This document shows, in pieces, positions 41,596-50,519 of a stretch of 64,000 bases of DNA. A program made the position numbers and the translations under genes. The stretch comes from Allonocardiopsis opalescens. GTDB taxonomy: Bacteria > Actinomycetota > Actinomycetes > Streptosporangiales > Streptosporangiaceae. Position 1 is the stretch's first letter. Each line of letters begins with the position of its first letter. The notes beneath the pieces were generated by a model. It made no database searches, was not told the origin of the DNA, and saw only the letters and a list, made by a program, of their open reading frames with translations. The stretch spans positions 1,550,001-1,614,000 of the forward strand of contig NZ_PVZC01000001.1 in the NCBI RefSeq assembly GCF_003002095.1. The letters run 5' to 3'.

Positions 41596-42420
41596 CTAGT
41601 CCTCGGCGTCCAGGAAGGTGGACAGGGCGGCGGTCAGCCGCGCGGGCGCGTCCTCCTGGACCAGGTGGCCGGCGCCGTCGAGCAGCCGGACCCGGGCGCG
41701 GGGCAGCCGCTCGGCCAGCCGCCCGGCGTGGCTCGCGGGCAGCCAGCGGTCCTCGCGCCCCCACAGCACCAGGGCAGGTACGTCGATCCGGCCGTAGCCG
41801 TCCTCGACCTCGGCGGTGAAGCGCTCGTCGGCCTGCGCGATCTGGCGGCCGAAGGCCGCCTGCCCGGCCGGGCCCAGCCACGGCGCCACCAGCGCGTCGG
41901 CGACCTCGGGACGCATCGAGCCGTGGGTGGCGGAGGCGAGGTAGCCGCGCACCAGCGCCTCGTGCAGGGCGGCGGGCAGCGCGCCGAACACGCCGGCGTG
42001 CTCGCGCACCAGCCGGAAGAAGTCGCTGCCCCACGGGCGCAGCGCGACCGGGTTCAGCAGCGCCAGCCGCCGGTAGCGGACCTTGTCCAGCACGGCGGCG
42101 CGCAGCGCGACGGCGCCGCCGAAGTCGTGCGCGGCCACGTCGGGCTCGCGCAGCCCCCAGTGGTCCAGCAGCGCGGTGAAGACGCGCTGCTGGGCGGGCA
42201 GGGAGACGTCCTGCCCGTCGGCCATCTCCGACCGCCCGTAGCCGGGCATGTCCCACAGGTAGACGGTGTGCGACTCGGCGAGCGCGGCGGCGACCTCCCG
42301 CCAGACGTAGGAGGAGAAGGGCGTGCCGTGCAGGAAGACCAGCGGGCGGCCGCGCCCCCGGCTGGTCCAGCGGACGGCGCCGTGCGGGCTGTCGAAGCGC
42401 TCGGGCAGCTGCCAGGTCAT
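41596..42420 (-). CDS. alpha/beta hydrolase with aspartate nucleophile
   Basis: 274 residues from an ATG preceded by AAGGAGG. The oxyanion motif is HGTP (31-34). The nucleophile elbow AHDFGG gives Asp99, as in haloalkane dehalogenases and epoxide hydrolases, and WDMPGYGRS precedes it. The acid LWGREDRWLP and the base in GAGHLVQED complete the triad. The substrate is unknown. It is divergently transcribed from a CGNR-family regulator gene with a symmetric operator between, so it is probably the regulated target. Confidence 0.9.
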   Translation of the reverse strand: MTWQLPERFDSPHGAVRWTSRGRGRPLVFLHGTPFSSYVWREVAAALAESHTVYLWDMPGYGRSEMADGQDVSLPAQQRVFTALLDHWGLREPDVAAHDFGGAVALRAAVLDKVRYRRLALLNPVALRPWGSDFFRLVREHAGVFGALPAALHEALVRGYLASATHGSMRPEVADALVAPWLGPAGQAAFGRQIAQADERFTAEVEDGYGRIDVPALVLWGREDRWLPASHAGRLAERLPRARVRLLDGAGHLVQEDAPARLTAALSTFLDAED

Positions 42421-42436
42421 CTCGGCCTCCTTGATT

Positions 42437-42501
42437 GTTACCGTCAATATAGATCTGAAGGTAACAGCTCCTGTTACTGCAGAACACCCTCAGGCGGTAA
42501 C
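42437..42501. promoter_or_regulatory. four-half-site operator in the hydrolase/CGNR intergenic region
   Basis: GTTAC (42437-42441) and GTAAC (42461-42465) form one inverted pair with a 19-nt spacer. GTTAC (42473-42477) and GTAAC (42497-42501) form an identical second pair. The inner halves create the perfect palindrome GTAACAG-CTC-CTGTTAC at 42461-42477. TATATT (42446-42451, reverse strand) and TAACGT (42498-42503, forward) are possible -10 elements inside or next to the sites. Both divergent genes are probably controlled here. Confidence 0.75.
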
Positions 42502-42509
42502 GTGGTGCT

Positions 42510-43055
42510 ATGGTCTACGACCGCGAGCCCGCGCCGGACCCCTTGGCCCCCGTCGAGCGCTTCTGCAACACCGTGAACCGGCTCACCGGCGACGACGCGC
42601 TCGCCGAACTCGCCGGGGCGCGCGCCTGGCTGCGGGAGCGGGCCGGTGTCGGCGGCGGTCTGGACGAGTCCGGCCGCGCCGAGTTGGTGCGCTTCCGCGA
42701 GACGCTCCGCGACCACCTGGCCGGCGGCTCGGAGCGGGCCGCCGCCGAACTCAGCGCGCGGGCGGCCGCCGTGCTCGGGCCGCCGCGCTGGCGGGCCGGC
42801 GGCGGCGCCGAGCTGCCCGTGACGGCGTCCGCCGGTCCGGACCTGCTGGCGGGCCGGCTGCTGGCCGTGCTCGCCGCCGAGGAGCTGGCCGGGCGGCGGG
42901 CCCGGCTGAAGGTGTGCCGGGCGCAGGAGTGCCGCTGGGTCTTCTACGACCGCTCGCCCGGCAACAACAGCGTGTGGTGCAGCATGGCCATCTGCGGCGC
43001 CCGGCACAAGATGCGCGCCTACCGGTCCCGCCGGCGGGCGGCCGACGGAGGCTGA
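42510..43055 (+). CDS. CGNR zinc finger / ABATE domain transcription regulator
   Basis: 181 residues. The N-terminal ABATE domain (about 10-110) starts PVERFCNTVNRLTGDDAL. The C-terminal zinc finger has CRAQECRWVFYDRSPGNNS and WCSMAICGARHKMRAYR, the CGNR pattern with R in the GxR position. These are stress-linked DNA-binding regulators. TAACGT lies 6 nt before the ATG, so the gene is probably leaderless and would be repressed by its own operator. It is divergent from a hydrolase. Confidence 0.93.
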   Translation: MVYDREPAPDPLAPVERFCNTVNRLTGDDALAELAGARAWLRERAGVGGGLDESGRAELVRFRETLRDHLAGGSERAAAELSARAAAVLGPPRWRAGGGAELPVTASAGPDLLAGRLLAVLAAEELAGRRARLKVCRAQECRWVFYDRSPGNNSVWCSMAICGARHKMRAYRSRRRAADGG

Positions 43056-43073
43056 GCGCCCGGGCCGTGCGGC

Positions 43074-44006
43074 TCAGGCGACGAGTTCGGCGGCGCCCAG
43101 CAGGCCCGCGCGGTCGCCCAGCGCCGACCGCAGCACCGTCACCCGGCGCAGGAAGGCCAGCGTCGCGAACTCGGCCATTCCCTCCCGCACCGGCGCGAAC
43201 AGCAGCTCGCCCGCCTGGGCCACCCCGCCGCCGATGACCACGCGCTCGAAGTCCACCACGGCGGCGGCCGAGACGATCGCCGCGCCCACCGCGCGCCCGG
43301 CCCGGGCGAAGGCCCGCAGCGCCGTCGGATCGCCGGCCCGCGCCGCCTCGGCCAGCTCGCGCGCCGTGGGCTCGGCCCCCTCGGGCGGAGCCCAGCCCTC
43401 GGCCCGCGCCCAGCGCACCATGTTCGGGCCGCTGGACAGCACCTCCAGGCAGCCCTTGCTGCCGCACGGGCAGGGCGGTCCGTCCATGTCCACGATGGCG
43501 TGGCCGATGTGCCCGGCATTGCCGGTCGGGCCGCGGTAGACGCCGCCGTCCAGGATCAGGCCGCCGCCGACCCCGGTGGACACGACCATGCCGAGCAGGC
43601 CGTCGCTGCCGTGCCCGGCGCCGTGGCGGTACTCGCCGAGCGCGAAGCAGATGGCGTCGCCGTCCAGGCGGACCCGCAGGCCGGGGAAGTCCGCGCGCAG
43701 CCGGTCGAGCAGGGCGAAGCCGCGCCAGCTGGGGATGTTGACCGGGCTGACCGTGCCCGCCGCGGCGTCCAGCGGGCCCGCGCTGCCCACGCCCACCCCG
43801 CCGACGGCGTCCGGGCCGCCCGCGTCGGCGATCACCGCGCCGACCAGGCCGGCCAGCGCGGCGTACACGGTCGAGCCGTCGTCGGCGGCCTGCGGGGTGG
43901 CCGTGCCCCTGGTGTGCAGCACGGTGCCGTCGGGGTGCACGAGTGCCGCCGTAATGGTGGTCCCGCCGATGTCGACTCCGACGACAGGAGTGGTAGCGCC
44001 GCTCAC
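43074..44006 (-). CDS. ROK family sugar kinase (glucokinase-like)
   Basis: 310 residues from a GTG. The ATP motif is VVGVDIGGTTITAAL near the start. Catalytic and zinc segments are GNAGHIGHAIVDMDG, with PPCPCGSKGCLEVL as the ROK zinc cluster. It phosphorylates glucose or another hexose; the substrate cannot be assigned. A 14-bp LacI-type palindrome sits 85 bp upstream, suggesting sugar-dependent control. It is divergent from dnaG. Confidence 0.9.
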   Translation of the reverse strand: MSGATTPVVGVDIGGTTITAALVHPDGTVLHTRGTATPQAADDGSTVYAALAGLVGAVIADAGGPDAVGGVGVGSAGPLDAAAGTVSPVNIPSWRGFALLDRLRADFPGLRVRLDGDAICFALGEYRHGAGHGSDGLLGMVVSTGVGGGLILDGGVYRGPTGNAGHIGHAIVDMDGPPCPCGSKGCLEVLSSGPNMVRWARAEGWAPPEGAEPTARELAEAARAGDPTALRAFARAGRAVGAAIVSAAAVVDFERVVIGGGVAQAGELLFAPVREGMAEFATLAFLRRVTVLRSALGDRAGLLGAAELVA

Positions 44007-44090
44007 GGTGCGAGGGTCCTTCCAGGCTGCCCAGGGGGCCGAAGGTGCCGAGCCGGTGCGACATGCGCCGTCACGCCTGCTCGCTGACGT

Positions 44091-44104
44091 TGACAACGTT
44101 GTCA
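44091..44104. promoter_or_regulatory. LacI-type operator between the ROK kinase and dnaG
   Basis: TGACAACGTTGTCA is a perfect 14-bp palindrome with the central CG typical of LacI-family sites. It includes a forward TTGACA (44090-44095), so it could also affect transcription towards dnaG. The ROK gene start is 85 bp away on the other side. Confidence 0.65.
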
Positions 44105-44203
44105 CCGAAGAGAGTAGAACATGCCCGGGCAGGATTCCCCATCGCGGGAGGAAGTTCACTCCGGCGCACCGCGTCGTCGGCCCGCCGTCCTAGACTCATG
44201 GCC

Positions 44204-46090
44204 ATGGCCGGCCGGATCCGTGACGAGGACATCGCCCTCGTCCGCGAGCGCTCGCCCATCGACGAGGTCGTGGGCGACTACCTCCAGCTGCGCAACGCCG
44301 GCGGCGGCTCGCTGAAGGGCCTGTGCCCCTTCCACGACGAGCGCTCGCCCTCCTTCAACGTCACCCCCGCCCGCGGGCTCTACTACTGCTTCGGCTGCGG
44401 CGAGGGCGGCGACGCCATCACCTTCGTGCAGAAGATCGACCACCTCACCTTCGCCGAGGCCATCGAGCGGCTGGCCCAGCGCGCCGGGGTCGAACTCCGC
44501 TACGAGCAGGGCGGGTACGTCCCGCGCAACGAGCAGGGCCAGCGGGCCCGGCTGCTCGACGCCCACCGCGCCGCCGCCGAGTTCTACGCCGAGCGCCTGC
44601 TCGCCCCCGACGCCTCGGCGGGCCGCTCCTTCCTCACCGAGCGCCGCTTCGAGCGGGCCGACGCCGAGCGCTTCGGCGTCGGCTTCGCCCCCCGCGAGTG
44701 GGACGCGCTGACCCGGCACCTGCGCGGCAAGGGCTTCACCGAGGAGGAGCTGATCCGAGGCGGCCTCGCCAGCCAGGGCCGGCGCGGCGTCTACGACCGC
44801 TTCCGCAACCGCCTGATGTGGCCCATCCGCGACGTCACCGGCGATGTCGTCGGCTTCGGCGCCCGCAAGCTCGACCCGGCCGAGGACGGCCCCAAGTACC
44901 TCAACACCCCCGAGACCCCGCTGTTCAAGAAGAGCACCCTGCTCTACGGCATCGACGCCGCCAAGCGCGAGATCTCCCGGCAGCGCCAGGCCGTCGTGGT
45001 CGAGGGCTACACCGACGTCATGGCCTGCCACCTCTCCGGCGTCGGCACCGCCGTCGCCACCTGCGGCACCTCCTTCGGCGCCGACCACATCAAGGTGCTG
45101 CGCCGGCTGCTGATGGACCAGGACCGCTTCAGCGGCGAGGTCATCTTCACCTTCGACGGCGACGAAGCCGGCCGCAAGGCCGCGCTGCGCGCCTTCGCCG
45201 ACGAGCACCGCTTCGCCACCCAGACCTTCGTCGCGGTGCAGGCCGACGGCCTCGACCCCTGCGACCTCCGGGTCGGCCAGGGCGAGGCGGCCGTGCGCGA
45301 CCTCGTGGCCGCCCGCACCCCGCTGTACGAGTTCGCCATCCGGTCCACCATCGAGCAGCACAGGCTCGACACCACCGAGGGCCGCCTCGCCGCCCTCGAC
45401 GCCGCCGCCCCCATCGTCGCCGCCATCAAGGACGAAGGGCTCCGCCAGCGCTACGCGGTGAACCTCGACCGCTGGCTCGGCCTGATGGACGAGCGCTTCG
45501 TGCTGCGCCGGGTCGGGCAGCACGCCCACCAGTCCGGCCGCGAGCGCTCCGGTGAGGCGCCGGCCCGCCCGCGCCCGCCCGCGCCGCTGCGCAGCCAGCT
45601 GAACGCCGACGGCCGGATGGTATTCCTCGCCTGGGAGGCGCTGAAGCTCGCCGTGCAGCAGCCCGCGCTGCTGCCCGGCTTCGACGAGCTGCCGGCCGAG
45701 GTCTTCGAACTCCCCGAGCACGCCGCCGTGGCGCAGCTGATCGCCAAGCTCGGCGGCCTGGCATCGCCCGCCGCCCAGCAGGGCGGCGCGCACTGGGTGA
45801 GCGCCCTGCGCGAGGCCGCCGCCGACGACGCCCTGCGGGCCCGGGTGGCGCAGCTGGCCGTCGAGGCGCCCAGACCCAGCAGTGACGAGTCCCTGGACCG
45901 ATACGCCGCCTCGGTCCTTGATCGAATCAATGAGCTTTCCATCAATCCGCGGATCGCAAACGTCAAATCACGCCTGCAGCGGATCGACCCGGCGGCGCAG
46001 GCCGAGGAGTACAACGCCCTCTTCCTGGAGCTGATCCAGCTTGAACAGCGCCGACGCATGTTGAACGAGCGGGGTCGCGGGGCTGTGTAA
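44204..46090 (+). CDS. dnaG: DNA primase
   Basis: 628 residues from the second ATG (630 from the ATG at 44198). The zinc-binding CHC2 domain has Cys41, His44, Cys62 and Cys65 (CPFHDERSPSFNVTP, YYCFGCGEGGD). The TOPRIM core is VVVEGYTDVMACHLSG, with FTFDGDEAGRKAAL. A C-terminal helical DnaB-interaction domain follows. It primes chromosomal replication. TAGACT lies 7 nt before the second ATG, consistent with leaderless transcription from 44204. Confidence 0.97.
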   Translation: MAGRIRDEDIALVRERSPIDEVVGDYLQLRNAGGGSLKGLCPFHDERSPSFNVTPARGLYYCFGCGEGGDAITFVQKIDHLTFAEAIERLAQRAGVELRYEQGGYVPRNEQGQRARLLDAHRAAAEFYAERLLAPDASAGRSFLTERRFERADAERFGVGFAPREWDALTRHLRGKGFTEEELIRGGLASQGRRGVYDRFRNRLMWPIRDVTGDVVGFGARKLDPAEDGPKYLNTPETPLFKKSTLLYGIDAAKREISRQRQAVVVEGYTDVMACHLSGVGTAVATCGTSFGADHIKVLRRLLMDQDRFSGEVIFTFDGDEAGRKAALRAFADEHRFATQTFVAVQADGLDPCDLRVGQGEAAVRDLVAARTPLYEFAIRSTIEQHRLDTTEGRLAALDAAAPIVAAIKDEGLRQRYAVNLDRWLGLMDERFVLRRVGQHAHQSGRERSGEAPARPRPPAPLRSQLNADGRMVFLAWEALKLAVQQPALLPGFDELPAEVFELPEHAAVAQLIAKLGGLASPAAQQGGAHWVSALREAAADDALRARVAQLAVEAPRPSSDESLDRYAASVLDRINELSINPRIANVKSRLQRIDPAAQAEEYNALFLELIQLEQRRRMLNERGRGAV

Positions 46091-46106
46091 CACCAGGGTG
46101 ACAAAA

Positions 46107-46116
46107 TTAGATCTAA
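46107..46116. promoter_or_regulatory. palindrome in the dnaG-sigma factor gap
   Basis: TTAGATCTAA is a perfect 10-bp palindrome in the 59-bp interval between dnaG and the sigma gene. No family can be named. It may be an operator or chance in a short AT-rich stretch. Confidence 0.3.
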
Positions 46117-46149
46117 CCATTTCGGACGATTGTGACGCACACTGGGGGT

Positions 46150-47301
46150 GTGGGCCTTTCGGTGCTGCCGAGCGAGCCGCTGCCGGACCACCAGGTGGCG
46201 GACCTCGTCGCGCGTGGTAAAGCCCGCGGTGGCGTCACAGTCGACGACATCGCGGCGGCCTTCGACCGCCCAGACGTCTCTGCCGACGCGATGGAACGCG
46301 TCGTCCGCCACCTCGCGGAGCAGGGCGTGGACGTCATCGAGACCGCGGACCCCGAGGACGCGGCCCCGGTCGACACCGATCTGGGCAGACGGGCACCCAC
46401 CAGCGACCTGGTCCGGATCTACCTGCGTGAGATCGGCCGTGTGACTCTGCTGACGGCTGAAGACGAAGTCGACCTTGCCAAATCGATCGAGGCCGGGCTC
46501 TTCGCGGTGGAGAAGCTGAGCTGGAGCCAGCCCCTCTCCGCGGCCGAGCGCTGGGACCTCGAACAGCTGGTGCACGACGGCGAGCGCGCCAAGGAACGCC
46601 TGATCGAGGCCAATCTGCGGCTGGTGGTCTCCATCGCCAAGCGCTACGTCGGCCGGGGGCTGATGTTCCTGGACCTGATCCAGGAGGGCAATCTCGGCCT
46701 GATCCGCGCGGTGGAGAAGTTCGACTACGCCAAGGGCTACAAGTTCTCCACCTACGCCACCTGGTGGATCCGGCAGGCCATCACCCGGGCGATCGCCGAC
46801 CAGGCGCGCACCATCCGCATCCCGGTGCACATGGTCGAGACCATCAACAAGCTGGTCCGGGTCCAGCGCCAGCTGCACCAGCAGCTCGGCCGCGAGCCCA
46901 GCCCCGCCGAGATCGCCCACGAGATGGGGCTGGTCGGCGAGCGCGTCATCGAGATCCAGCGGATCGCCCAGGAACCGGTCTCCCTCCAGGCGCCGATCGG
47001 CGAGGAGGACTCCGACCTCGGCGACTTCATCGAGGACGGCGACGCCGTGTCCCCGGTCGAAGCCGCCGCCTTCCTGCTGCTCCAGGACCAGCTCGGCTCC
47101 ATCCTGGACACCCTCTCCGACCGCGAGCAGCGCATCATCGCGCTGCGCTTCGGCCTCGCCGACGGCCACCCGCGCACCCTGGAGCAGGTTGGCAAGGAGT
47201 TCGGCGTCACCCGCGAGCGCATCCGCCAGATTGAGTCCAAGACCCTCGCCAAGCTCCGCCACCCGTCCCGCACCCAGGTGCTGCGCGACTACCTCGCCTG
47301 A
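46150..47301 (+). CDS. RNA polymerase principal-type sigma-70 factor (RpoD/HrdB-like)
   Basis: 383 residues from the GTG at 46150, which has CACACT 6 nt upstream; a GTG at 46132 gives 389. A short region 1.1-like N-terminus ([19 protein letters not shown]) is present. Region 2 has [20 protein letters not shown] and [19 protein letters not shown], identical in key positions to HrdB. Region 4 has [20 protein letters not shown], and it ends [13 protein letters not shown]. It is shorter than Streptomyces HrdB because the long acidic/Lys-rich N-terminal insertion is missing. Group 1 or close group 2. The position after dnaG recalls the dnaG-rpoD arrangement. Confidence 0.92.
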   Translation: MGLSVLPSEPLPDHQVADLVARGKARGGVTVDDIAAAFDRPDVSADAMERVVRHLAEQGVDVIETADPEDAAPVDTDLGRRAPTSDLVRIYLREIGRVTLLTAEDEVDLAKSIEAGLFAVEKLSWSQPLSAAERWDLEQLVHDGERAKERLIEANLRLVVSIAKRYVGRGLMFLDLIQEGNLGLIRAVEKFDYAKGYKFSTYATWWIRQAITRAIADQARTIRIPVHMVETINKLVRVQRQLHQQLGREPSPAEIAHEMGLVGERVIEIQRIAQEPVSLQAPIGEEDSDLGDFIEDGDAVSPVEAAAFLLLQDQLGSILDTLSDREQRIIALRFGLADGHPRTLEQVGKEFGVTRERIRQIESKTLAKLRHPSRTQVLRDYLA

Positions 47302-47314
47302 GGCCCTCGCCCCC

Positions 47315-48046
47315 TCAGCTCGCGCGCTCCGGGGAGGCGGACGCTCCGCCCTCCTTCGCCAGCCGGTCCCGCAGGTTGCCCAGCGACTCGGCGGCGTTCG
47401 CCCGGGTCTGCTCCGGGACGTCCGGGTCGTTCGCGAGTTCGGTGAGGTAGGCGATCTCGTCCGATCCGCCCAGCGTCTCGATCACCAGCAGTGCGAGGAA
47501 TCCGGTCCACTCCGGCAGCCGGGGCAGGGCCTCCTTGACCAGAACCAGCAGGCGGGCGCGATCGCGGCCGATTCCCTGATCGTCCGCAGCGTCGGCGCGG
47601 AGCGCCAAGTGCAGCCACTTCAGCAGGTGGTCAGCGGTGTCGCCGACTCTGGACCAGAGCCAGATCCGCCCGACCCTTTCGGCGATGTCATCGGGAAGCC
47701 CGGTCCAGGGCAGCCCGAAAAGGGTCTGGGGATCGACCTCGGCGGCCAGGACATCACTGACCGCTTCAGGACTGACGTCGTCAAACGTAGGCATCCGCTG
47801 GTCGAAGTTATGGTCATATGTCCACCAGGCGTCGTCGAAGTGCCCCGGCATGGAGTAGGCGTCCTTGCGGGCGTCCCAGAGGTCGATGACGGCGGCGAGT
47901 ACGCGTTCCAGCGCATCCAGCGCTTCCGACCGGCGCTCCGAACTGGGAGGCAGGCTTTCCACCGCCTTGCGCCGCGAATCCGGGCTGGAGATGGACCAAG
48001 GACCGGGCAGCCGTCGCAATGAAGCAGGGAACGGTGGGAAGTTCAC
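47315..48046 (-). CDS. hypothetical protein coupled to a predicted nuclease; possible immunity protein
   Basis: 243 residues from a GTG overlapping the nuclease stop (GTGA). The family is not recognised. N-terminal ~30 residues are basic/Pro-rich. The middle is rich in Asp and Trp (GHFDDAWWTYDHNFDQRMP, LPWTGLPDDIAERVGRIWLW). The C-terminus is helical and repeat-like (LTELANDPDVPEQTRANAAE), perhaps HEAT-type. Somewhat lower GC than flanking genes. The tight overlap and acidic character suggest an inhibitor of the upstream nuclease, but that is inference. It converges with the sigma gene, 13 bp apart. Confidence 0.7.
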   Translation of the reverse strand: MNFPPFPASLRRLPGPWSISSPDSRRKAVESLPPSSERRSEALDALERVLAAVIDLWDARKDAYSMPGHFDDAWWTYDHNFDQRMPTFDDVSPEAVSDVLAAEVDPQTLFGLPWTGLPDDIAERVGRIWLWSRVGDTADHLLKWLHLALRADAADDQGIGRDRARLLVLVKEALPRLPEWTGFLALLVIETLGGSDEIAYLTELANDPDVPEQTRANAAESLGNLRDRLAKEGGASASPERAS

Positions 48047-49173
48047 AGGAAATCAGCTCCATAAGGCCGCAAAAATGTTCGTGCCGCATCGAGATCCGGT
48101 ACGTACTGATTGAACCATTCTCCCGATTTGCCCGCTACGGCGTTGGCCGGATCGTCGAAGGCGCGCTTGACCGCGTCGCGCAGGGCCGCTAGGTGATCAG
48201 TCCGCAACTCGCGCTCGCCGACCCTCACCGGCACCGCGTTCCTGATCAGCACCTCGATGGCGGGCATCTTCAATCCGTTCCGGATCACCTGGCTGAAAAG
48301 ACCGGTCCACCTGTGGTCGGTCCGTATCCACACCCCGCAGTGCCGATGGTCGGCGTCTCCGGCGCGCCAGTTGAGCATCCTTTCCAGCTGCTGAGGCTCC
48401 TTGCGCAACTTGTCCGCGAGCGTCTGGGCGGCGTATTTGACCTCGTCCAAGTGGACCACCCCGTCCGCCGTGCGGTACACCAGGTCAGCCTGCGGGACCG
48501 TCCCCGTGTCCACCAGCGTGCCCGAGCCCAGGGCGATCCGCTCGCCCTTCCGCGCGTCCAGCGCCAGGCGGCTGCCCGGGGCGAGCCGGTCCTCGGCCAG
48601 CAGCCGGTGCGCCGCCCAGACCTCGGCCGCCGCGCCCACCGCGTGGCCGTGGTCGCCGCCGAAGGAGCGGAGCAGATCGCGCAGCACGTCGTTCCGCCGT
48701 CCTTCCGAACCGGCCAGCCGCTCCGAGCCGGCCACCGCCAGGTAGTCCGCCACCGCCGCGCGGACGGGCAGGTCCGTACGGGCCAGCAGCGCCTCGGCCG
48801 CGTCGGCCACGCCCAGCCGCTCGGCGAGCGACCGGACCGCGTCGTGGCCGTCCTCGTCGACGTGCAGCGCCGACGCGGGCACGGGTCCGAGTGGCACGGC
48901 GGGCTCTTCCGGTTCGGCGGGCCGTTCGGGGGCGACGGGGTGCACCGGACGCGGCGCGGCGGACCACTCGTCCAGGCCGTCGTCCGGGGCAGCGGCGGGC
49001 CCGTCCGGCGCGCAGCGGTAGTCCTCGTCGGTCGAGTCGGCGAGCAGAGCGCGGAGCCGGGCGAGATCGGCCTCGGAGACCACCGAATCCATGCCCTTCG
49101 CGGGCTGTGTGTCGTCAAAGCGGCCGCCGGGCGCGTCGCCGCCGCCGTCGGCCCGCCACAGCCGCTCCGCCAT
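48043..49173 (-). CDS. predicted PD-(D/E)xK nuclease domain protein
   Basis: 376 residues from an ATG with GGGGGGCGG upstream. About 90 N-terminal residues are disordered and Pro/Glu-rich. A helical middle follows. Then the pattern SGTLVDTGTVPQADLVY and DGVVHLDEVKYAAQTL places Asp230 and Glu244-x-Lys246 as in restriction-like nucleases, with Glu184 in a preceding helix. It has no signal or secretion motif. It could be a polymorphic-toxin-like effector or a DNA-repair/defence nuclease. Coupled downstream is a likely inhibitor gene. Confidence 0.65.
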   Translation of the reverse strand: MAERLWRADGGGDAPGGRFDDTQPAKGMDSVVSEADLARLRALLADSTDEDYRCAPDGPAAAPDDGLDEWSAAPRPVHPVAPERPAEPEEPAVPLGPVPASALHVDEDGHDAVRSLAERLGVADAAEALLARTDLPVRAAVADYLAVAGSERLAGSEGRRNDVLRDLLRSFGGDHGHAVGAAAEVWAAHRLLAEDRLAPGSRLALDARKGERIALGSGTLVDTGTVPQADLVYRTADGVVHLDEVKYAAQTLADKLRKEPQQLERMLNWRAGDADHRHCGVWIRTDHRWTGLFSQVIRNGLKMPAIEVLIRNAVPVRVGERELRTDHLAALRDAVKRAFDDPANAVAGKSGEWFNQYVPDLDAARTFLRPYGADFL

Positions 49174-49450
49174 CCGCCCCCCTTGACGTGGGCGGACCTT
49201 TCCGGCGGGCCGCTTGATCACTCGGCGCTGACCGGTCCCGGCCAGGTCGGCGCGAACATCCGGAGAAGACGTGCGGACGAGCCTCGCGCGTGCCGTCCGC
49301 GCGGTCCGGCCCCGCGGCGCGGAGTGTCGGAACCGGTCCGCCGAGGGCGCCGTCCGATCATGGGCCGACGGGCCGGAGCCGTCACGGCGGCGAAGCGCTT
49401 CCGGCGCGACGCCGGAGCGGTGCCGCCGATCGCGGAAGGCGGGGCAGGGG
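49174..49450 (+). other. 277-bp divergent intergenic region
   Basis: No gene is supported. Forward ORFs here lack an initiation site. It separates the reverse nuclease cassette from the forward phosphatase-fold gene and should carry both promoters. No clear -10/-35 was identified. Confidence 0.4.
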
Positions 49451-50467
49451 ATGGGCCGAGCGCAGGGGCGGGCGCCGAAGCGGGCGTCCCGGATCGGACG
49501 GGCCGCCCGGTGGCTCATCGGGGCGGCGGCCGCCGGACTCGGCCTGTTCATCCTGGCCCGCCTGTTCGGTCTGGACACCTTCACCCCCATGGCGCAGCTG
49601 GCCGCCTTCACGCCCTACGCCTGGTTCGCGGCCGTGCTCGTCGCGGTGCTGAGCGCGGCGGCGCGCTCGCGGTGGCTGCTCGCGGTGAGCGCCGCCGTGG
49701 TCGTGGCGCACACCGCCGTGCTGCTGCCGCGGGCCGCCCCGGTGAACCTGCCGACGACGCAGGCGCCCGACGACCCGGCCGACGTCGTCACCGTGCTCAC
49801 CCTCAACGCCGAGTACGGCGGCGCCGACCCGACCGAACTGGCGGCGCTGGTGCGCGACGGCGGCGTCGACGTGCTGGCCGTGCAGGAGCTCACCCCTGAG
49901 CTGGCCGGCGCGCTGGAGCGCGCCGGCCTGCACGGCGAGCTGCCGCACCGCTCGCTCGCGCCCGCGCCCGGAGTCGCCGGGATGGGGCTGTACTCGGCCT
50001 TCCCGATCGCCGAGGAGTGGATCCTGCCTGGCGGCTCGTCCTTCCCGATGGTGGGCGCCCTACTGGAGGCGGGGGAGCGCGGCATCGCCGTGCAGAGCGT
50101 GCACCCGATGCCGCCGGTACCCGGCCGCACCGGTGTGTGGGCGCGGGAGCTGACGGAGCTGGCCGAGCTGTCGGCGTCGGCCGAGCGGCCCGGCGCCCGG
50201 GCCGAGCACACGGTCATGCTCGGCGACTTCAACGCCACCCTCGACCACTCCCTGTTCCGCCGCCTGCTGGCGCACTTCGACGACGCGCACTCCGAGGTCG
50301 ATCGCGCGCTGGCGGCCACCTGGCCCGCCGACAGCCCGCTGCCGCCGCCGGTCGGGCTCGACCACGTCCTGGTCAGCCCGGACATGGCCGTGCTCGCGGT
50401 CACCGACCACACCGTCACCGGCACCGACCACCAGGCCGTGCTCGCCTCCCTGGTCCCGGCCGGCTGA
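49451..50467 (+). CDS. membrane endonuclease/exonuclease/phosphatase family protein
   Basis: 338 residues. Three hydrophobic helices within about residues 20-95 (including LIGAAAAGLGLFILARLF and RWLLAVSAAVVVAHTAVLL) anchor an extracytoplasmic EEP domain. The family motifs are TVLTLNAEYGGAD, VLAVQELTPE, MLGDFNATLDH and the C-terminal TGTDHQAVLASL. The substrate may be nucleic acid, phosphoinositide or sphingolipid. The ATG follows GGCAGGGG. The start could lie slightly upstream. Confidence 0.87.
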   Translation: MGRAQGRAPKRASRIGRAARWLIGAAAAGLGLFILARLFGLDTFTPMAQLAAFTPYAWFAAVLVAVLSAAARSRWLLAVSAAVVVAHTAVLLPRAAPVNLPTTQAPDDPADVVTVLTLNAEYGGADPTELAALVRDGGVDVLAVQELTPELAGALERAGLHGELPHRSLAPAPGVAGMGLYSAFPIAEEWILPGGSSFPMVGALLEAGERGIAVQSVHPMPPVPGRTGVWARELTELAELSASAERPGARAEHTVMLGDFNATLDHSLFRRLLAHFDDAHSEVDRALAATWPADSPLPPPVGLDHVLVSPDMAVLAVTDHTVTGTDHQAVLASLVPAG

Positions 50468-50519
50468 GGCCCGCCGCACCCGGCTCGCACCGGCGCCCGG
50501 CAGCCGGTAGCGTCAGGCC

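Noticed and set aside
50468..50519. DasR site upstream of the chitinase
   Set aside because: The 52-bp gap has no TGGTCTAGACCA-like sequence; only the TAGCGT -10-like hexamer is present.
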